Assembly (NCBI RefSeq): GCF_035222375.1
Contig: NC_085887.1
Span: 2,827,501-2,891,500, forward strand
Source: Podospora pseudocomata
Taxonomy: Eukaryota > Ascomycota > Sordariomycetes > Sordariales > Podosporaceae
DNA: 64,000 nt
Direction of reading: 5' to 3'
Position 1 is the stretch's first letter. The number at the start of each line of letters is the position of its first letter. The notes under the pieces are model-generated. The model was not told the DNA's origin. It saw only the letters and a list, made by a program, of their open reading frames with translations, and made no database searches. The translations under genes and the position numbers were made by a program. Of this stretch, positions 1-10,907 are shown one piece after another.

Positions 1-1
1 G

Positions 2-97
2 GTTGGGGTGTTGAAGGCGGAGAAGGAGGTAAGGGAACAGGAGAAGAGGAGGGTGATGTTGGAGAACTTGGGAAAGGATGTGGTTGTTGATGCGTGA
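2..97 (+). CDS. 3' end of an unidentified gene (partial)
   Basis: An open frame runs in from the left edge and ends at a TGA at 95-97. The last 31 residues are charged and helical-looking, rich in Lys, Glu and Arg (for example KEVREQEKRR), and end in VVVDA. I do not recognise the family from so short a tail. The codon pattern and the long gene-free stretch that follows support a real C-terminus rather than a chance frame, but the rest of the gene lies outside the window. Confidence 0.5.
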   Translation, partial: VGVLKAEKEVREQEKRRVMLENLGKDVVVDA

Positions 98-2650
98 GGG
101 AGGGGTAGACTGGATGTCTCTAATGGGGATGATTCGGGCAGCGAGGGGAAGGGGGTTGGTATCAGCGGGAATCTCTCTACATCTGTGTTTTTGATGTTTC
201 TTTTTTGTTTCTCTGCTTGGATACTGCCTATTTCTTGTTTTGTTCTGCGAGTTTTTTCTCTCTTGGATGACGATTGCCGCAAAATATCTGTTTCATAGCG
301 CTGGCTTGGATAAAGCGCGAGATACCCACAGAGCTCATTGTTTGAATACCCTGCCAGCGTGCGGTATATTTTAAACAAATATACCTTGCGCTGGCCGGGT
401 TTTTGAGGGGTTAGCTGTATGGATAGTTGTGTTTTTACTGAGCAGCGCTAGACAGGTAGAGAGCTGATTTGGATATTGAGTGTGGGTTTGGAGGTTGGTT
501 AGATTCAACATATCCGGACATCTGGGATCACGAAGGAGGACTTGAATGAAATTGTCGTCTGGAGATATCTTTTGTTGAGTAGATTGCTTCAATTTTCCAA
601 TTTTCAGTAGGCTGATGAACTGTTATTCGGGTTGCAGTCGAGCTGTTGGGTTAGAGTAGAGATTCAACATGACGTGTAAGTCGGCATAAAGCTCAAAAAG
701 CTGGCCTTGGTACGGGATACCCAACGGATATCACGGCATTCTTCTTGACCACTTAGCCCATCCCGCAGCGAATGCAAGTCCAACTCCCAAACTTAGATAC
801 TTGCAAGGCAATATTCTACAGTCTTGGATGACGTTTACCCTACCTCGCTCGGGAAAGTCCCATCATCAAAGACGTATGCACTATATCCGAACCGAACCGA
901 ACCATCATCCTATGATGTAGGTGAGCAACTAACTTAGCTTCCCCGAAAGGTGAGAGAGGTGAGCGATGATGATACGGCCCGCGCATCCGCTCGGCGGCAG
1001 CGCCCGCCTCTTCAATCAAGCTTTGTTGGAGGAGGATCAAAAAAACTGGGAAGAAAGCCGATTGCGTTATCGCTCAGGCTGGGGCCATGTGTTGTCTTGT
1101 TGCTAGCTATCCTCTCCAGAACGATGCATTGGACTAGAAATCTTGTTGGCTAGGCGAGTGTATGGTCGGAAGGATCATGACCATAAAGTTCCTGAACCTT
1201 GTTTGTCGACAATATATTGGGCTGCCCTGACCAGTGGGAATCTCGCCGAGTTTCTACACCACCCGACCCTCTCATGCAAATGCGGGCGGGATCTTTTGGA
1301 GGGGTGGTGGAGGGGGCACAGTTTGGCAGGTGTCTCCGACTCCCTGCCGTACGAAGTACTCTGACGACACAAGCTGGGATTGGCAGATCTTGGAGCTATT
1401 GCGTGGGGGTACAGCCAGGCTGCACGGGGCTGGGGAGGACTATTCTTGTTTGGGGATGGTGCATCTATGGCAACACGAACTTCAGGTTTGAAAAGCGGTT
1501 GGTTACACGAGTTGGGAGGTCGGTGTGATTGGTTGGTGTCGGGATGTTTCGAGCCGCGATTGCGTGGACTTTTCTTGGGGGGGGGGATGAGGACTATTTG
1601 CATTGATGGGAGAAGAGCGATTGATAGACGTTGGTGATGAAGCTTGGCTAGAGATAGCTCACGATATATTTTTCTTGGTAGGTAAGTGTATCCCTGCAAA
1701 TCCCGTTGGAGTTTGGTTTGACAGGGGGATCGAGATCTCGCCGGGGGGTTGCTGCAGCCGAACCATGGCAGACGACAAAACCAAAGCTCCACACGCGATA
1801 TCGCGATATGGCAGGTGTGTATGTGTGTGTCTGTGGAAGAAAACAGAATCAGGTAACCCGTGTTGTTGGTGTTTGTGATAGCCCAGTTTGATGGGCCATG
1901 TTGCATCTGTCACACCTCCCAGTAGTCCTCATCATTATAGTCGTGTTGGTTTTATTATCTTTGACCTTTTCCCCGCCATGTTTTGTGTGTGTGTGTTCTC
2001 TCATCTCTTCCACCACACCACACTCTCCAGTCACTCGTTTTGACGATAAGGCCAGGAATTCTCAGCTGAGGATAAGGACGGGACCTCTTCCGGGGAGCAC
2101 CTGAAGGCAAACGGAGACCCGGCGGTGAACACACAGCAGCTCTTGACGGATACGGGGCCACTCGCTTTTTATTCCTCTTATGATATCGATTCCGCCGGAT
2201 TGGGTGACTTGGTAGGAAAGAAGGGAGCAACAACAGGAATACGATTTAACCGACACCAATTCGACAAAAAATACGAGCACACTCGTTCTTTCCCTTGAGG
2301 GTCCGTCCGACTTTGACCGTTTGATCAACCCACCACTCGCACCTGCCCTCCCTCCCAGCACTGTGGTTCTGTGGTCTGCACGGGTGTGTGGTGTGTTTGC
2401 AACGGTCGCGCCTTCTCCCGTTCGTTTGCAGCTTTGAGCCTCTGGTTCAAACCCGTTATCAGATCACCCCAAGCAACACCACAAAACACCCACCACCAAA
2501 AAATAAATTATTTTTTGTTTTGAGTATTCTCTCTGCAGAGATATCTCAAAAACAGGAATTTGACCAGTATCTTGTCGACATTGGTTATTGCGAAACTTGG
2601 CAACAAAAATCTTATCCACCTCTTGGCGATCTCCTGACAAGCACTGAAAA
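98..2650. other. Long gene-free stretch, presumed 3' flank plus GH72 promoter
   Basis: About 2.5 kb without a convincing gene. Open frames here, including one of 243 codons on the minus strand at 1175-1906, are low-complexity and proline/serine-rich and match nothing I know. The sequence holds TG dinucleotide runs (near 1815-1835 and 1983-1996), a G run at 1578-1586 and pyrimidine-rich blocks just upstream of the GH72 start, as expected for a fungal promoter and 5' leader. Confidence 0.5.
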
Positions 2651-4161
2651 ATGAAGCTTTCTTGGCCTACCGCGATTGCGGCGCTGGCCGTTGCCACAAC
2701 CGTTGAAGCCATTGGCCCTATTTCTTCTGTCGGGAACAAGCTTTTTACTCCGGATGGGAAGCAGTTTTTTGTCAAGGGTATGTTTTTTTCCACATTCTGC
2801 TGATCAAATTGGACTTTTTGGCTAATTTTTGGGGTTGGTTGTAGGCATTGCTTATCAGTTGTCGCCAGGTAAGATTTTGGCATTTGCGCGACTTGGACAA
2901 TCCGCACAAGAATATGGCAGCTAACATCAAACCACAACAGACGACCCCCTGATTGACACTGAGCAGTGCAAGCGCGATGTTGAGCTCATGAAGGAGTTGG
3001 GTCCCAACACCATTAGGGTCTACCATGTTGACGCGGACAAGAACCACGACGGCTGCATGAAGGCTTTCAATGATGCTGGGATTACGGCTTTGATCGATTT
3101 GGATACGTTTGATACGTACATTGAGCCTGTACGAACTCTCCTCTGCCCTTCAGTTCATCAGACTTGAAATACTAACACCCGAGTAGGCCAAACCCGCCTG
3201 GACCAAACGGATGCACGACCGCTACGCCGAGGTCATGGACGCCTTCATCAAGTACGACAACGTCCTGGGCTTCTTCGTCGGCAACGAAATCATTTCCACC
3301 GAAGCCCACTCCCAGGCGGCCCCCTTCATCAAGGCGGCTGTTCGCGACATGAAAGCCCACCGTAACGCCAAAAACTACCGCGAGGTCCCCATCGGGTACT
3401 CGGCGGCTGACATTGCCGAGCTTCGCCCAATGCTCCAAGACTATTTGACATGCGGCGGAAACTCGTCCGAGAATGTCGACTTCTTCGCGTTGAATAGCTA
3501 CGAGTGGTGCGACCCTTCCACCTACGAGACTTCTGGCTACGAGAACTTGCAGAAGCAGGCCAAGGACTTCCCGGTGCCCATCTTTTTTAGTGAGACGGGG
3601 TGCAACGTTCCCGGCCCGAGGCTGTTTGACGACCAGCTTGCCATTTTTGGGCCAAAGATGAGGAATGATTGGTCGGGCGCGATTGTTTATGAGTGGATTC
3701 AGGAGGAGAATAGGTATGGGTTGATTCAGTATGAGAATCCGACCAAGGAGGAGGATGTGGTGAATGGTGTGGTGAGGAGTGGGACGCCGAAGCCGGTGCA
3801 GCCTGATTTTGACAATTTGAAGGAGAAGTGGGAGCAGGTTGGGCAGCCGACGGGGGTGGTGAAGGACAGTTATGATGCTAAGCATGTCTCGGTCAGGCCT
3901 TGCCCGGAGGCGACGCAGGGGGGGTGGTTGGTGAAGGGGAATGTCAAGTTGCCGGCGGTGGGTGAGACGTTTACGGGGACGTATGAGAGTGTGCCTAGTG
4001 CTACTGTTGCTCCGACGACTGCTGGAGGGGATGAGGGGACGGGCACAGCTGCCAATCCGGCCAGTGAGACGCAGAATCCCGCTGCGCCGACCAAGGTTGT
4101 GTTTAGGGGGATGGTGGCGGGGTTGGTGGGAGTGATGTTGTTTTTTACGGTGTGGTTTTAG
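2651..4161 (+). CDS. GPI-anchored beta-1,3-glucanosyltransferase, GH72 (Gel/Gas family)
   Basis: This enzyme cuts and re-joins beta-1,3-glucan chains at the outer face of the plasma membrane and so builds the cell wall. Four exons fit: 2651-2777, 2845-2868, 2941-3128 and 3187-4161, giving 437 residues. The N-terminus ([20 protein letters not shown]) is a signal peptide. The GH72 catalytic pair is visible: FFVGNEIIS with the acid/base Glu near residue 147, and FFSETGCN with the nucleophile Glu near 249, a spacing matching yeast Gas1. Other family signatures are NSYEWC and [14 protein letters not shown] short Ser/Thr/Ala-rich stretch and a hydrophobic C-terminus ([15 protein letters not shown]) indicate GPI attachment. 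There is no CBM43/X8 cysteine module, so it belongs with the shorter Gel1/Gel2-like members. The 24-nt second exon is small but keeps frame exactly. Confidence 0.93.
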
Positions 4162-4960
4162 AGAGAAGGGGGTGGTGTTTACTTCTTTCTTCTTCTTTTA
4201 CTGTTCTTACAAGAAAAGTTGGTGGCTTTAAACTGGGTAGGTATCTCAAAGCATGGGGCATATGGTTGTCATGGTACTAGGTCGGGCATTGGGCTGGGGA
4301 AAATGGTTGGGCGGACGGGAGAGGGGGAAAGGGAGGCGTTTGAGGGTTTGTGATATACCTTTTTTTTAACACTTCTAGTGTGAAGGCATGATGAGATGTG
4401 GGTGTATCCTTGCATGCATGGGCTTTTCTTTCTTCATTGTTTTATTTTATTTTTTATGAGATAATGTTGGGTTAATGAGGGAATGGGGTTTCCGAGATGA
4501 CTGAATTGATGTGGGATACACGAGGAAGGTTTGTGATCATGGCGGGTCGTCGTCGGGAACAAGCATAATGTTAATGTCGAGATGTGGGTGATATGAAGAT
4601 GATGGACAGGTTACATGTTGTACATATTAGAGAATACACAGCAGGAAGGGGGGTACGTGAGATCCCGTTGTAGTACTTAATCTACTTTCGATTTGTGTGT
4701 GAGATTCAAATAAAATTGAGGGTGTCCCCAGTAAATTTTAGAGGTGGACGGGTTGTGGCATGGTAAAGGGTTGTTGTTGTTGTTGTTGGGTGATGGAGGA
4801 GAGACGTTGTCCAAGGAAAAGATGGGATGATGGTGGTGTGAGGTTTGTGGGTTTTGTCATACGGGATCAAACGGGCTAGGCTTGAGGTAGCGATGGTTGA
4901 GAGGCTGTTGTTACTACACCGTCACGCTTGTCTTTGGTGTACTGGTAGCTTACTACCTAA
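4162..4960. other. Convergent intergenic region (GH72 / RGS gene 3' ends)
   Basis: Two genes converge here. The stretch is T- and G-rich on the plus strand, carries a (TTG)6 run at 4771-4788, and has no coding frame I can support. It presumably holds both 3' UTRs and polyadenylation sites. Confidence 0.5.
4771..4788. repeat. (TTG)6 microsatellite
   Basis: Six perfect TTG units in the non-coding space between two convergent genes. Confidence 0.9.
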
Positions 4961-6404
4961 TTAGAAGAGATTTCTTGCCGGGATGAACAACACCGCCACT
5001 GTCAGGCCAGATGACGAGATGCTGGCCCAGAGTATCGACAGGAAGATGATTCGGTCTTGCAGGACGATCAGAGGTTTGCTTTCTACTGGGACTGCGGTGG
5101 TGAAGGTTTTTTTCTTCCAGCTCTGTTGTCGGTATTGTTCCTCCCAGGTGGTATTTTGCTCTCTGTCTCTTGTGTCGACGCCTGTCGGGGTAAATGGGGC
5201 TGTGGAACTGATGCTGGTGCTGGTCGTGTCCATCCTCTCATGCCCCCTTTTCTCATTCTTGTCGGTCGAGGGCGAGTGGAAGAGTGGAAGGGAGGTTTGC
5301 TCCCAAGGGCGAAGTTGGCGTTTTTGTTGAAAGTGGAGGTATACATCCAGCCCTTTGATAGAGGCGAACAACCCGGTAAGCCCGGGCCAGAAGAATAGCA
5401 ACCCGAGGACTCGTAGGTAGGGGGATTGCTTTGAGAGGATCAACACCATCTCGACGATGAGCCCTAGTAGCGCGAGGATGGCGCAGATTACACCCGTGAA
5501 GACAAGCCGAGCAGTGTTTGCGTTGGTAATCGAGTGGCGGATGAAAGCTGGATGAAGCAGGTTTCTTAGTGTCGACTCGACCGACATGAATGCCGGAAGT
5601 AGGGCGGTAGGGTGGGTTGTATGCTGCACCGCACGTATGCACTGCTCTCTGTCGTGCTGTGATAGATATTTCAACGTCTCGGGAGAGGAGAGGAAGAGCT
5701 TTGTTATGCGGGAGAGTTCGGGGTGGTTGGGTTGGATGGTGACTACTCTTGTCAGTTCAAATTTCACAGGAGAAAAAGGGCAGCGGTTGGAAGGTTACAT
5801 GGCTGCCAACTACACCCTCTCATCGACTCGGTCGGGCTCAAAATCCCACTTATAGAAGACGACGGCGTCCTCGGTTGCCCCGAAACAACAACCGACACAG
5901 CGCTCGCTGTTGTAACAGTAGAAGAAGCTGAACTCGACCGGCTTCTTGACATATCACCTTCCTTCTCGGGCTGCTCGTCAGAATGAGGGGAACTGATGTC
6001 CATAACTGCGAGCACCTTCTCCATCCTCAAGCTCCTGGCCCGTTTGTGGCTGTAAGTGATAAACCTCGCTGCTCTTGGGCCTTCGGTGGCTTTTTCTGGA
6101 TCCCATGCTGGGGATAGGGCTTTTTGGCGAGGGAGGAGTTGGGACCAGCGTTGGACGTAGTCCCAGTACCAGAGGAAGAAGTGGAGGATTTCGGGGGAGT
6201 GGGAGGAGTGGGTTAGGTAGAGTGTGAAGTCGGGGAGGGAGCAGGGCTGGGATCGGGTGTTAGTGGTGGCGATGATAGGGGGGAAAGGGGTGGCTTACGG
6301 AGGCTGTTTGGTTCTTGACTACATTTTCGAAGGAGAGCTCTTTTGGGATCTTGGGGGAAGGGGTTATTGGTTGGGGGAGCTGGTTTGCTTCAAAGTCCGC
6401 CATC
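4961..6404 (-). CDS. RGS-domain membrane protein (fungal regulator of G-protein signalling)
   Basis: Probable GTPase-activating protein for heterotrimeric G-alpha subunits. Exons on the minus strand: 6404-6299, 6246-5799 and 5742-4961. The spliced product carries RGS-family blocks: CSLPDFTLYLTHS, EILHFFLWYWDY, then WQPFTIQPNHPEL across the second intron, and a terminal-helix block ALLPAFMSVESTLRNLLHP. After the RGS region come two or three hydrophobic segments (for example VFTGVICAILALLGLIVEMV) and a final one near the C-terminus, so it is membrane-bound, like Rax1-type fungal RGS proteins. Oddity: the ATG at 6402-6404 (context TCAAGATGG) is out of frame with the conserved block PKELSFENVVKNQTA in the same exon. 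One fewer C in the five-C run near 6360-6364 (read on the minus strand) would put both in one frame of 444 residues. This is either an assembly indel or a real frameshift. Confidence 0.82.
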
Positions 6405-6653
6405 TTGAGAGGATGTTTGTGATTCAAGTTGGAACGAGAACGGTCTTGGACAGTGCCTGGTCAGGGAGGTGATGGCAGAAACATCAAAAGGTCGTCGAGC
6501 ATGAGAGATCGATGAGATGTTTAGACACTCATGGGACCTGGTCTAGATTAATATGAAAAAGCCAAAGTCGTCCAGAAATGGACCAGACGAGCTTCATCCA
6601 AAGACGGGAAACCACACATTTTAGTAGCCTGTTCCATGTTCTGCTTAAGGCAT

Positions 6654-7520
6654 CTAGAATATCACTCTTGAGACGACAAACTTGGTCCACCAATCACGGT
6701 AATCTATAAGCCTCTTAAGCCTCGGCCAGAAGTACTCAATCGTGGCGTTGCGGCGGCCCAAGGGATCGAGGCCGTCGATGTTTCTGGAGGCGAGCAGATC
6801 AAGGGGCGCTGACGAAATCTCTCTTGCAACCGCAAGCTCTCCCCAAATCGACAAAAAGGTCTGATCGTGCTCAAAACCAGGGGTGAGGGAGATCAATGCC
6901 GCGTGCCTTGTTGCGGAGGCTAAGGCATGTCATGTAATTAACAACTTTCCCGATCGGGAAACTGATCCTTCGACAGCTCGCTTTTGGAATCCGGGGAAGG
7001 CAACTACTTCGGTCGGTCAGGGGCTCGTTCGTCGCCCTGCGGTCCGTTACCCGCCAGATCTACCCAAAGAAAGAAAGGGAAAAGGTACAGCACCGCTGCC
7101 GGGTCGGTTGTTAAGTCGGTGACTTGGCTCGCGGTCCCGTTAGTCTCGCGTTTCAGATCTTCGATAAGCGGGATGTCTAAAACCAAACTTGGAATTTATT
7201 CCAGGAATGATAAGGATAAACTTGGTGATTGTCAATGCCTTCAAGTGATCTTCCTGGGTAAACACAAAACCATAAAGTTTGTAGTTTCGATTGCTGGTGA
7301 TGTTTGGTGGGAGTTGTTGGTGGTGAGTAAGATCTGTCAGACCTTGGTGTAAGGCGACCAAAGCATCGTCAGCATCATCCTTATGCAAGCTTCCTAAACA
7401 ATTAGAGTCTTTAAAGTGAGGCTCTTCTGCCGCATGCAACCCTCCCATCGCTAGTGATGGAACACCCTCCGTCTCATCGGAATTACAGTTACCTCGCTGG
7501 CCCCCAAATCCGGGTTGCAT
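6654..7520 (-). pseudogene. Degenerate coding-like block, family unknown
   Basis: On the minus strand, three neighbouring open stretches (7520-7140, 7186-7004 and 7003-6654) have protein-like composition, such as DDALVALHQGLTDLTHHQ, DPAAVLYLFPFFLWVDLAGN and NATIEYFWPRLKRLIDYRDW. They lie in different frames and the last is interrupted, with no clean set of introns that I can find linking them. This looks like the remains of one host gene with more than one break, or a multi-exon gene whose structure I cannot resolve. I do not recognise the family. It sits in a gene-poor block with the hydrophobin remnant. Confidence 0.35.
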
Positions 7521-7589
7521 TCTGAGTGCCGACGGCCCTCGAAGCCTTTAGCGACATCTTATACCGGGCTGTACGTCGAACAAGATTTC

Positions 7590-7616
7590 TTTTTTTTTTT
7601 GTTTTTTTTTTTTTTT
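7590..7616. repeat. T tract (27 nt with one G)
   Basis: Homopolymer T run broken by a single G at 7601, in non-coding DNA. Confidence 0.9.
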
Positions 7617-7839
7617 GCATAAATTTCCGAGGGAGCGGTACAGTCGAAGGCCCCTTGTTACTTGCTGTTGACCCTATGTTGGGAACGAAGTATCATCGAC
7701 ACACGGAGCCGTAGATCATCACCCCTGGGCTGGCTTATCTCGAATGTTTGCGGGAGACGTCAAGTGGTCTTTTGGACTTCTTCATGATAACCCGTTACGC
7801 CATGAACAAATAAATGGAGACTTCTATTGCGAACGAGAC

Positions 7840-7990
7840 GTTCTTGTGGTGTCGTCGATGGCCGTGACAAGTGCATCGGCGAGATGTACCCGTAAGCTTT
7901 CTTTCAGAGGTCCAGTAGCTTCGGTCACCTCATCATCTATAACACCTTCAGTTATTGTCCCTTCGACCGCCAAGGACGTTGGAGTAAAGT
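7840..7990 (+). pseudogene. Decayed partial copy of the downstream hydrophobin gene
   Basis: The 46 nt at 7851-7896 align without gaps to 8400-8445, the end of exon 1 of the hydrophobin, with 36 identical bases by hand count. Both end in the same splice donor context CGTAAG. The encoded ends match too: SSMAVTSASARCT here against SSLAVTGASAACT in the intact gene. A Ser/Thr/Pro stretch (SSSITPSVIVPST) follows, like the linker after the signal peptide of the intact gene. No cysteine-rich core can be found downstream and there is no good start codon, so this is a broken tandem duplicate. Direction of the duplication is not known. Confidence 0.6.
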
Positions 7991-8364
7991 TGCATCTGAT
8001 GACACTGATGTGATGGTGGGATGCCCAGGCCCAACGGTGTAAGACGGACCAATTCCGAGGCTGAAGGAGCCGGTAGTCAACCACCGACTGGGTGCATTAA
8101 GCCAACCATTAGGAAAACACCGGGCAATAATCAAACGCCACGCCTTGGGCTATAGCGAGTAGGATTGCTGAGCCAAGGTTCTGGTTAGAAATGGCGATAC
8201 CACCTCACAGCGTTGTTCTTCGTATTCGAGGTTGAGGATGGTCAGCAGGTTGTCAGATGGAAAGCCAGGTTCAAGAGATGTAAATCAGAATATATATTTC
8301 ATCTTCGGGGACCGTTGCTGTCTCATGGAAAAAGTCGGTAATTGTCCGGGATAAAGACATAACA

Positions 8365-8912
8365 ATGCAGTTTCGATCTGTTATTGAACTGTTGACGATG
8401 TCGTCGTTGGCGGTGACGGGCGCCTCGGCGGCATGCACTCGTAAGTCTCTGTCATATCTTCTTGGCTTGGAGTTCTCAGACTAACTCCAGCGGCGAACAG
8501 CGATCCCATCCTCCAGTACTGCCACTCCGACTCCGACCCCCAGTGTCACTCCCGATTGCGGTGGCGACCAGTCCATCGCTCTTTGCTGTATGAACTTGGC
8601 TCCTTGGTCCACCAACAGTGGAATCTGGGGAGGTGCTTGTGGTCACTATCCTGCTGATCCCAACGAGAGGGTCGGGGCGAGGTGTATTACCCGTGAGTGC
8701 AGTTTGATTGATGAACGTTGGTTGAAAACTATGTGACTGACACATGATAGGTGCTCCTGGCACGAATTGCTTTGGCAGTCTCCTTGCAACTTGTTGCGCT
8801 GGGTTCATTGTAAGTGCCTGTCGTCGATCGTCTTGCGGAATTCATGCTGATGATTTTTACCCCTTTGCCTCTATAGCCAGGACAGTGTTCTCTGGGTACT
8901 CGTTGCACATAA
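8365..8912 (+). CDS. Secreted class I-like hydrophobin with ten core cysteines
   Basis: Small secreted surfactant that would coat aerial hyphae or spores. Four exons: 8365-8440, 8501-8692, 8751-8809 and 8877-8912, giving 120 residues. It begins with a signal peptide (MQFRSVIELLTMSSLAVTGASA), then a Ser/Thr/Pro linker, then the cysteine core. The order is C-x8-CC-x16-C-x14-C-x8-C-x7-CC-x7-C-x5-C. Leaving out the cysteine after GGA and the last cysteine gives the eight-cysteine hydrophobin pattern with a 31-residue C3-C4 loop, as in class I. The two extra cysteines could form a fifth disulfide. All splice sites are canonical. The final exon encodes only 11 residues. A decayed copy of exon 1 lies about 550 bp upstream. 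It could instead be a non-hydrophobin small cysteine-rich secreted protein, but the doublet spacing argues for a hydrophobin. Confidence 0.75.
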
Positions 8913-9474
8913 CTGGGTAGCAGTCGACGTGGAGAGATGTACTGAAGAAGAAGGAGGTCAGAAAATACCAAACTGGAATGACATACCAAGGCTGCTCTCT
9001 CGCTTGTTGGGCCATGATTCGTTTCAGATCAGCTCCGATCATATCACATGCAATAGCGAATGATTCCTACAGTTGAGAAAGGGAAGCATCGAAAGTTCCG
9101 TTTCCTAAACAGGAATTGTTGTCTTTATGCGCCCTAGCACAGACGGCATGAATAATCGCCAGAACAAGCCGTAAAGATCTCAACTGCCTGTCATCCATCA
9201 ACCCGCATAAACCGCAGGAACCTGAACAAAAGTACAAGAAGTGAGAAGATAGCATCTTATTATCTGCCGTCCTCCTCGACATCTGATATCTGATATCAGC
9301 TCAAAATAACACGCCGAACCCGTCTTAGTCCTTTTCAAACATGCCAACGCCAAACGTGGATGGTATCAGGTCCGCACACCCACCCCAAAGTAAACCCCTC
9401 CAACGCCGCCCAATGTAAAGCAAAATAGAGACCGAGAAATCGCTGCAAACCGGAACAGACGGCCACAAGACTGT
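8913..9474. other. Convergent intergenic region (hydrophobin / SOF1)
   Basis: 3' ends of two convergent genes. Open frames here are short and compositionally random. I see no RNA gene. Confidence 0.5.
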
Positions 9475-10907
9475 TTACTGCACCTTGGCCAAGATAGCCT
9501 TCTCTCTCTCGCTCTTGCGCTTCTCAAACTTCTTGGCCGAGTGTTTCCGTTCGTTCTCCTCTCTCCTCTTGATGGCCGCCAACTCCTCGCGCTTGATCTC
9601 GCCCGCCTTCTTGATGACCTTGGGCACATGTCTGTGACGGCTGATGCGGCGGATTTCGGGCATATGGCCAAACCTTTCGGTAAGAGCCTTGTTGTATTCG
9701 AGGGCTTGTCGCTGCTTGGTCGACTTGACTCCACTTCTCTCTGAGGCGTTTGCGCGCCACAAACGGAGGTTGCCGTCGTCACTGCCGCTGATGAGGTACT
9801 TGGAGTCCATGGTCCACATGGTCCTGAAGACTCTCTGCATTCTCTTGGTGTGGTACATGTCGCGGGATGAACCTTGGTCGCGCTTGAAGATTCTGATGGT
9901 CCTGTCGTAAGAGCCAGTAACAAGCTCCTCACCGGTAGGCGAGAACTCAACATCCATTACAGCCGCGACGTGCCCCTTGTGGATGTTTTGAGCCTTGTTG
10001 AAGTTTCTGGCATCGAATACGTAGACATTATGGTCTTCCGAGGCCACAGCCAAGTTCATGGCCTCCATGGGGTTGAAAACAACACGGTTGGCCGCAAACT
10101 TGAGCACTGTCTTGACAACCGGCATGTTTGTTCGTAGATCGAACAAGATAACCGACCGATCTGTTCCGACAGACGCAATGACGGATGTTTCAACCTGATT
10201 GAAGCACACATCGGTAATGGTATCTGTGTGGTTGGGCCACTGGATGGTTTGGGCGGCTGTGCTCTGCTCAAGATCCCACACACGGATGCAGCCGGCACCT
10301 GAAGAAGCAGCAAAGACGTTTCCTGTCCGGTGGACCGAAAGAGAGGTGTAGGGGCCGCCTTCTTGCCATGATGCGAGAGGAGATGTGTTGTCGGAGGCTG
10401 GTGTGTAAGGGTCCCAGAGCTTGATACCGTCGGTCGCGCAAGACAGAAGCTTCTTGTCGTTGGTGAAGGTCAATCCCTTGACGACATTGTTGTGGGCCGA
10501 TGCCTTCCAAACCTCCTCCCGCGACGTAAGATCCCAGACCTTGACGATGCCGTCACCGGAACCGGAAGCAACACTGCTGAGAGAGTTCTTGTCCTTGCAC
10601 ATGCTGTAGATACCCTGTACGTGACCGCTCCCTAACTGTCCCAAGAAGGGCTTGGCGAACATGCGCTCCAACTTGACAGCATTGAGCGCTCTCTGGTATT
10701 CTCTGGCTCTCTCGAACGGATGGATTTCGGGGGCTAAGTTTCGGGGGGCGCGCTGGTTATCGGAACCAGGGGCCTGTTGGACCGTAGTCGGCCGAGTGAG
10801 GGCTTTGATCTGTTATGCCCATGTTAGCAGCCACAAAACCAGAGGTTGAAGCTATTCCAAGCTGCTAGTAGCTCTGAAAACATTCTGCCATTTCGCCGTA
10901 CCTTCAT
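9475..10907 (-). CDS. SOF1: Sof1/DCAF13 WD40 protein of the small-subunit processome
   Basis: U3 snoRNP-associated nucleolar protein needed for 18S rRNA maturation. Exon 1 is only six bases (10907-10902, ATGAAG) followed by GTACGG. Exon 2 is 10809-9475. The product is 446 residues, the usual family length. The N-terminus (MKIKALTRPT...) and HPFERAREYQRALNAVKLER are typical. WD-type repeats follow (SGSGDGIVKVWDL, CATDGIKLWDP, GTDRSVILFDL, SGSDDGNLRLW), then the Sof1 C-terminal domain with QALEYNKALTERFGHMPEI and IRRISRHRHVPKVIKKA, and a Lys/Glu-rich helix. It lies head-to-head with RPN6, 558 bp between start codons. A gene caller that ignores the two-codon first exon would start 46 codons too late at an internal Met. 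Confidence 0.95.

Larger units (their letters stand above)
7521..8364. other. Gene-poor block upstream of the hydrophobin
   Basis: Contains a near-pure T tract at 7590-7616 and the decayed hydrophobin-like copy described separately. Otherwise no supported gene. The last 100 bp should include the hydrophobin promoter. Confidence 0.5.

Noticed and set aside
1175-1906. Minus-strand open frame of 243 codons
   Set aside because: Proline, serine and arginine-rich random-looking sequence over simple repeats; no start context and no conserved block.
2440-2470. GGTTCAAACCC resembling a tRNA T-arm
   Set aside because: No acceptor, D or anticodon arm can be formed around it.
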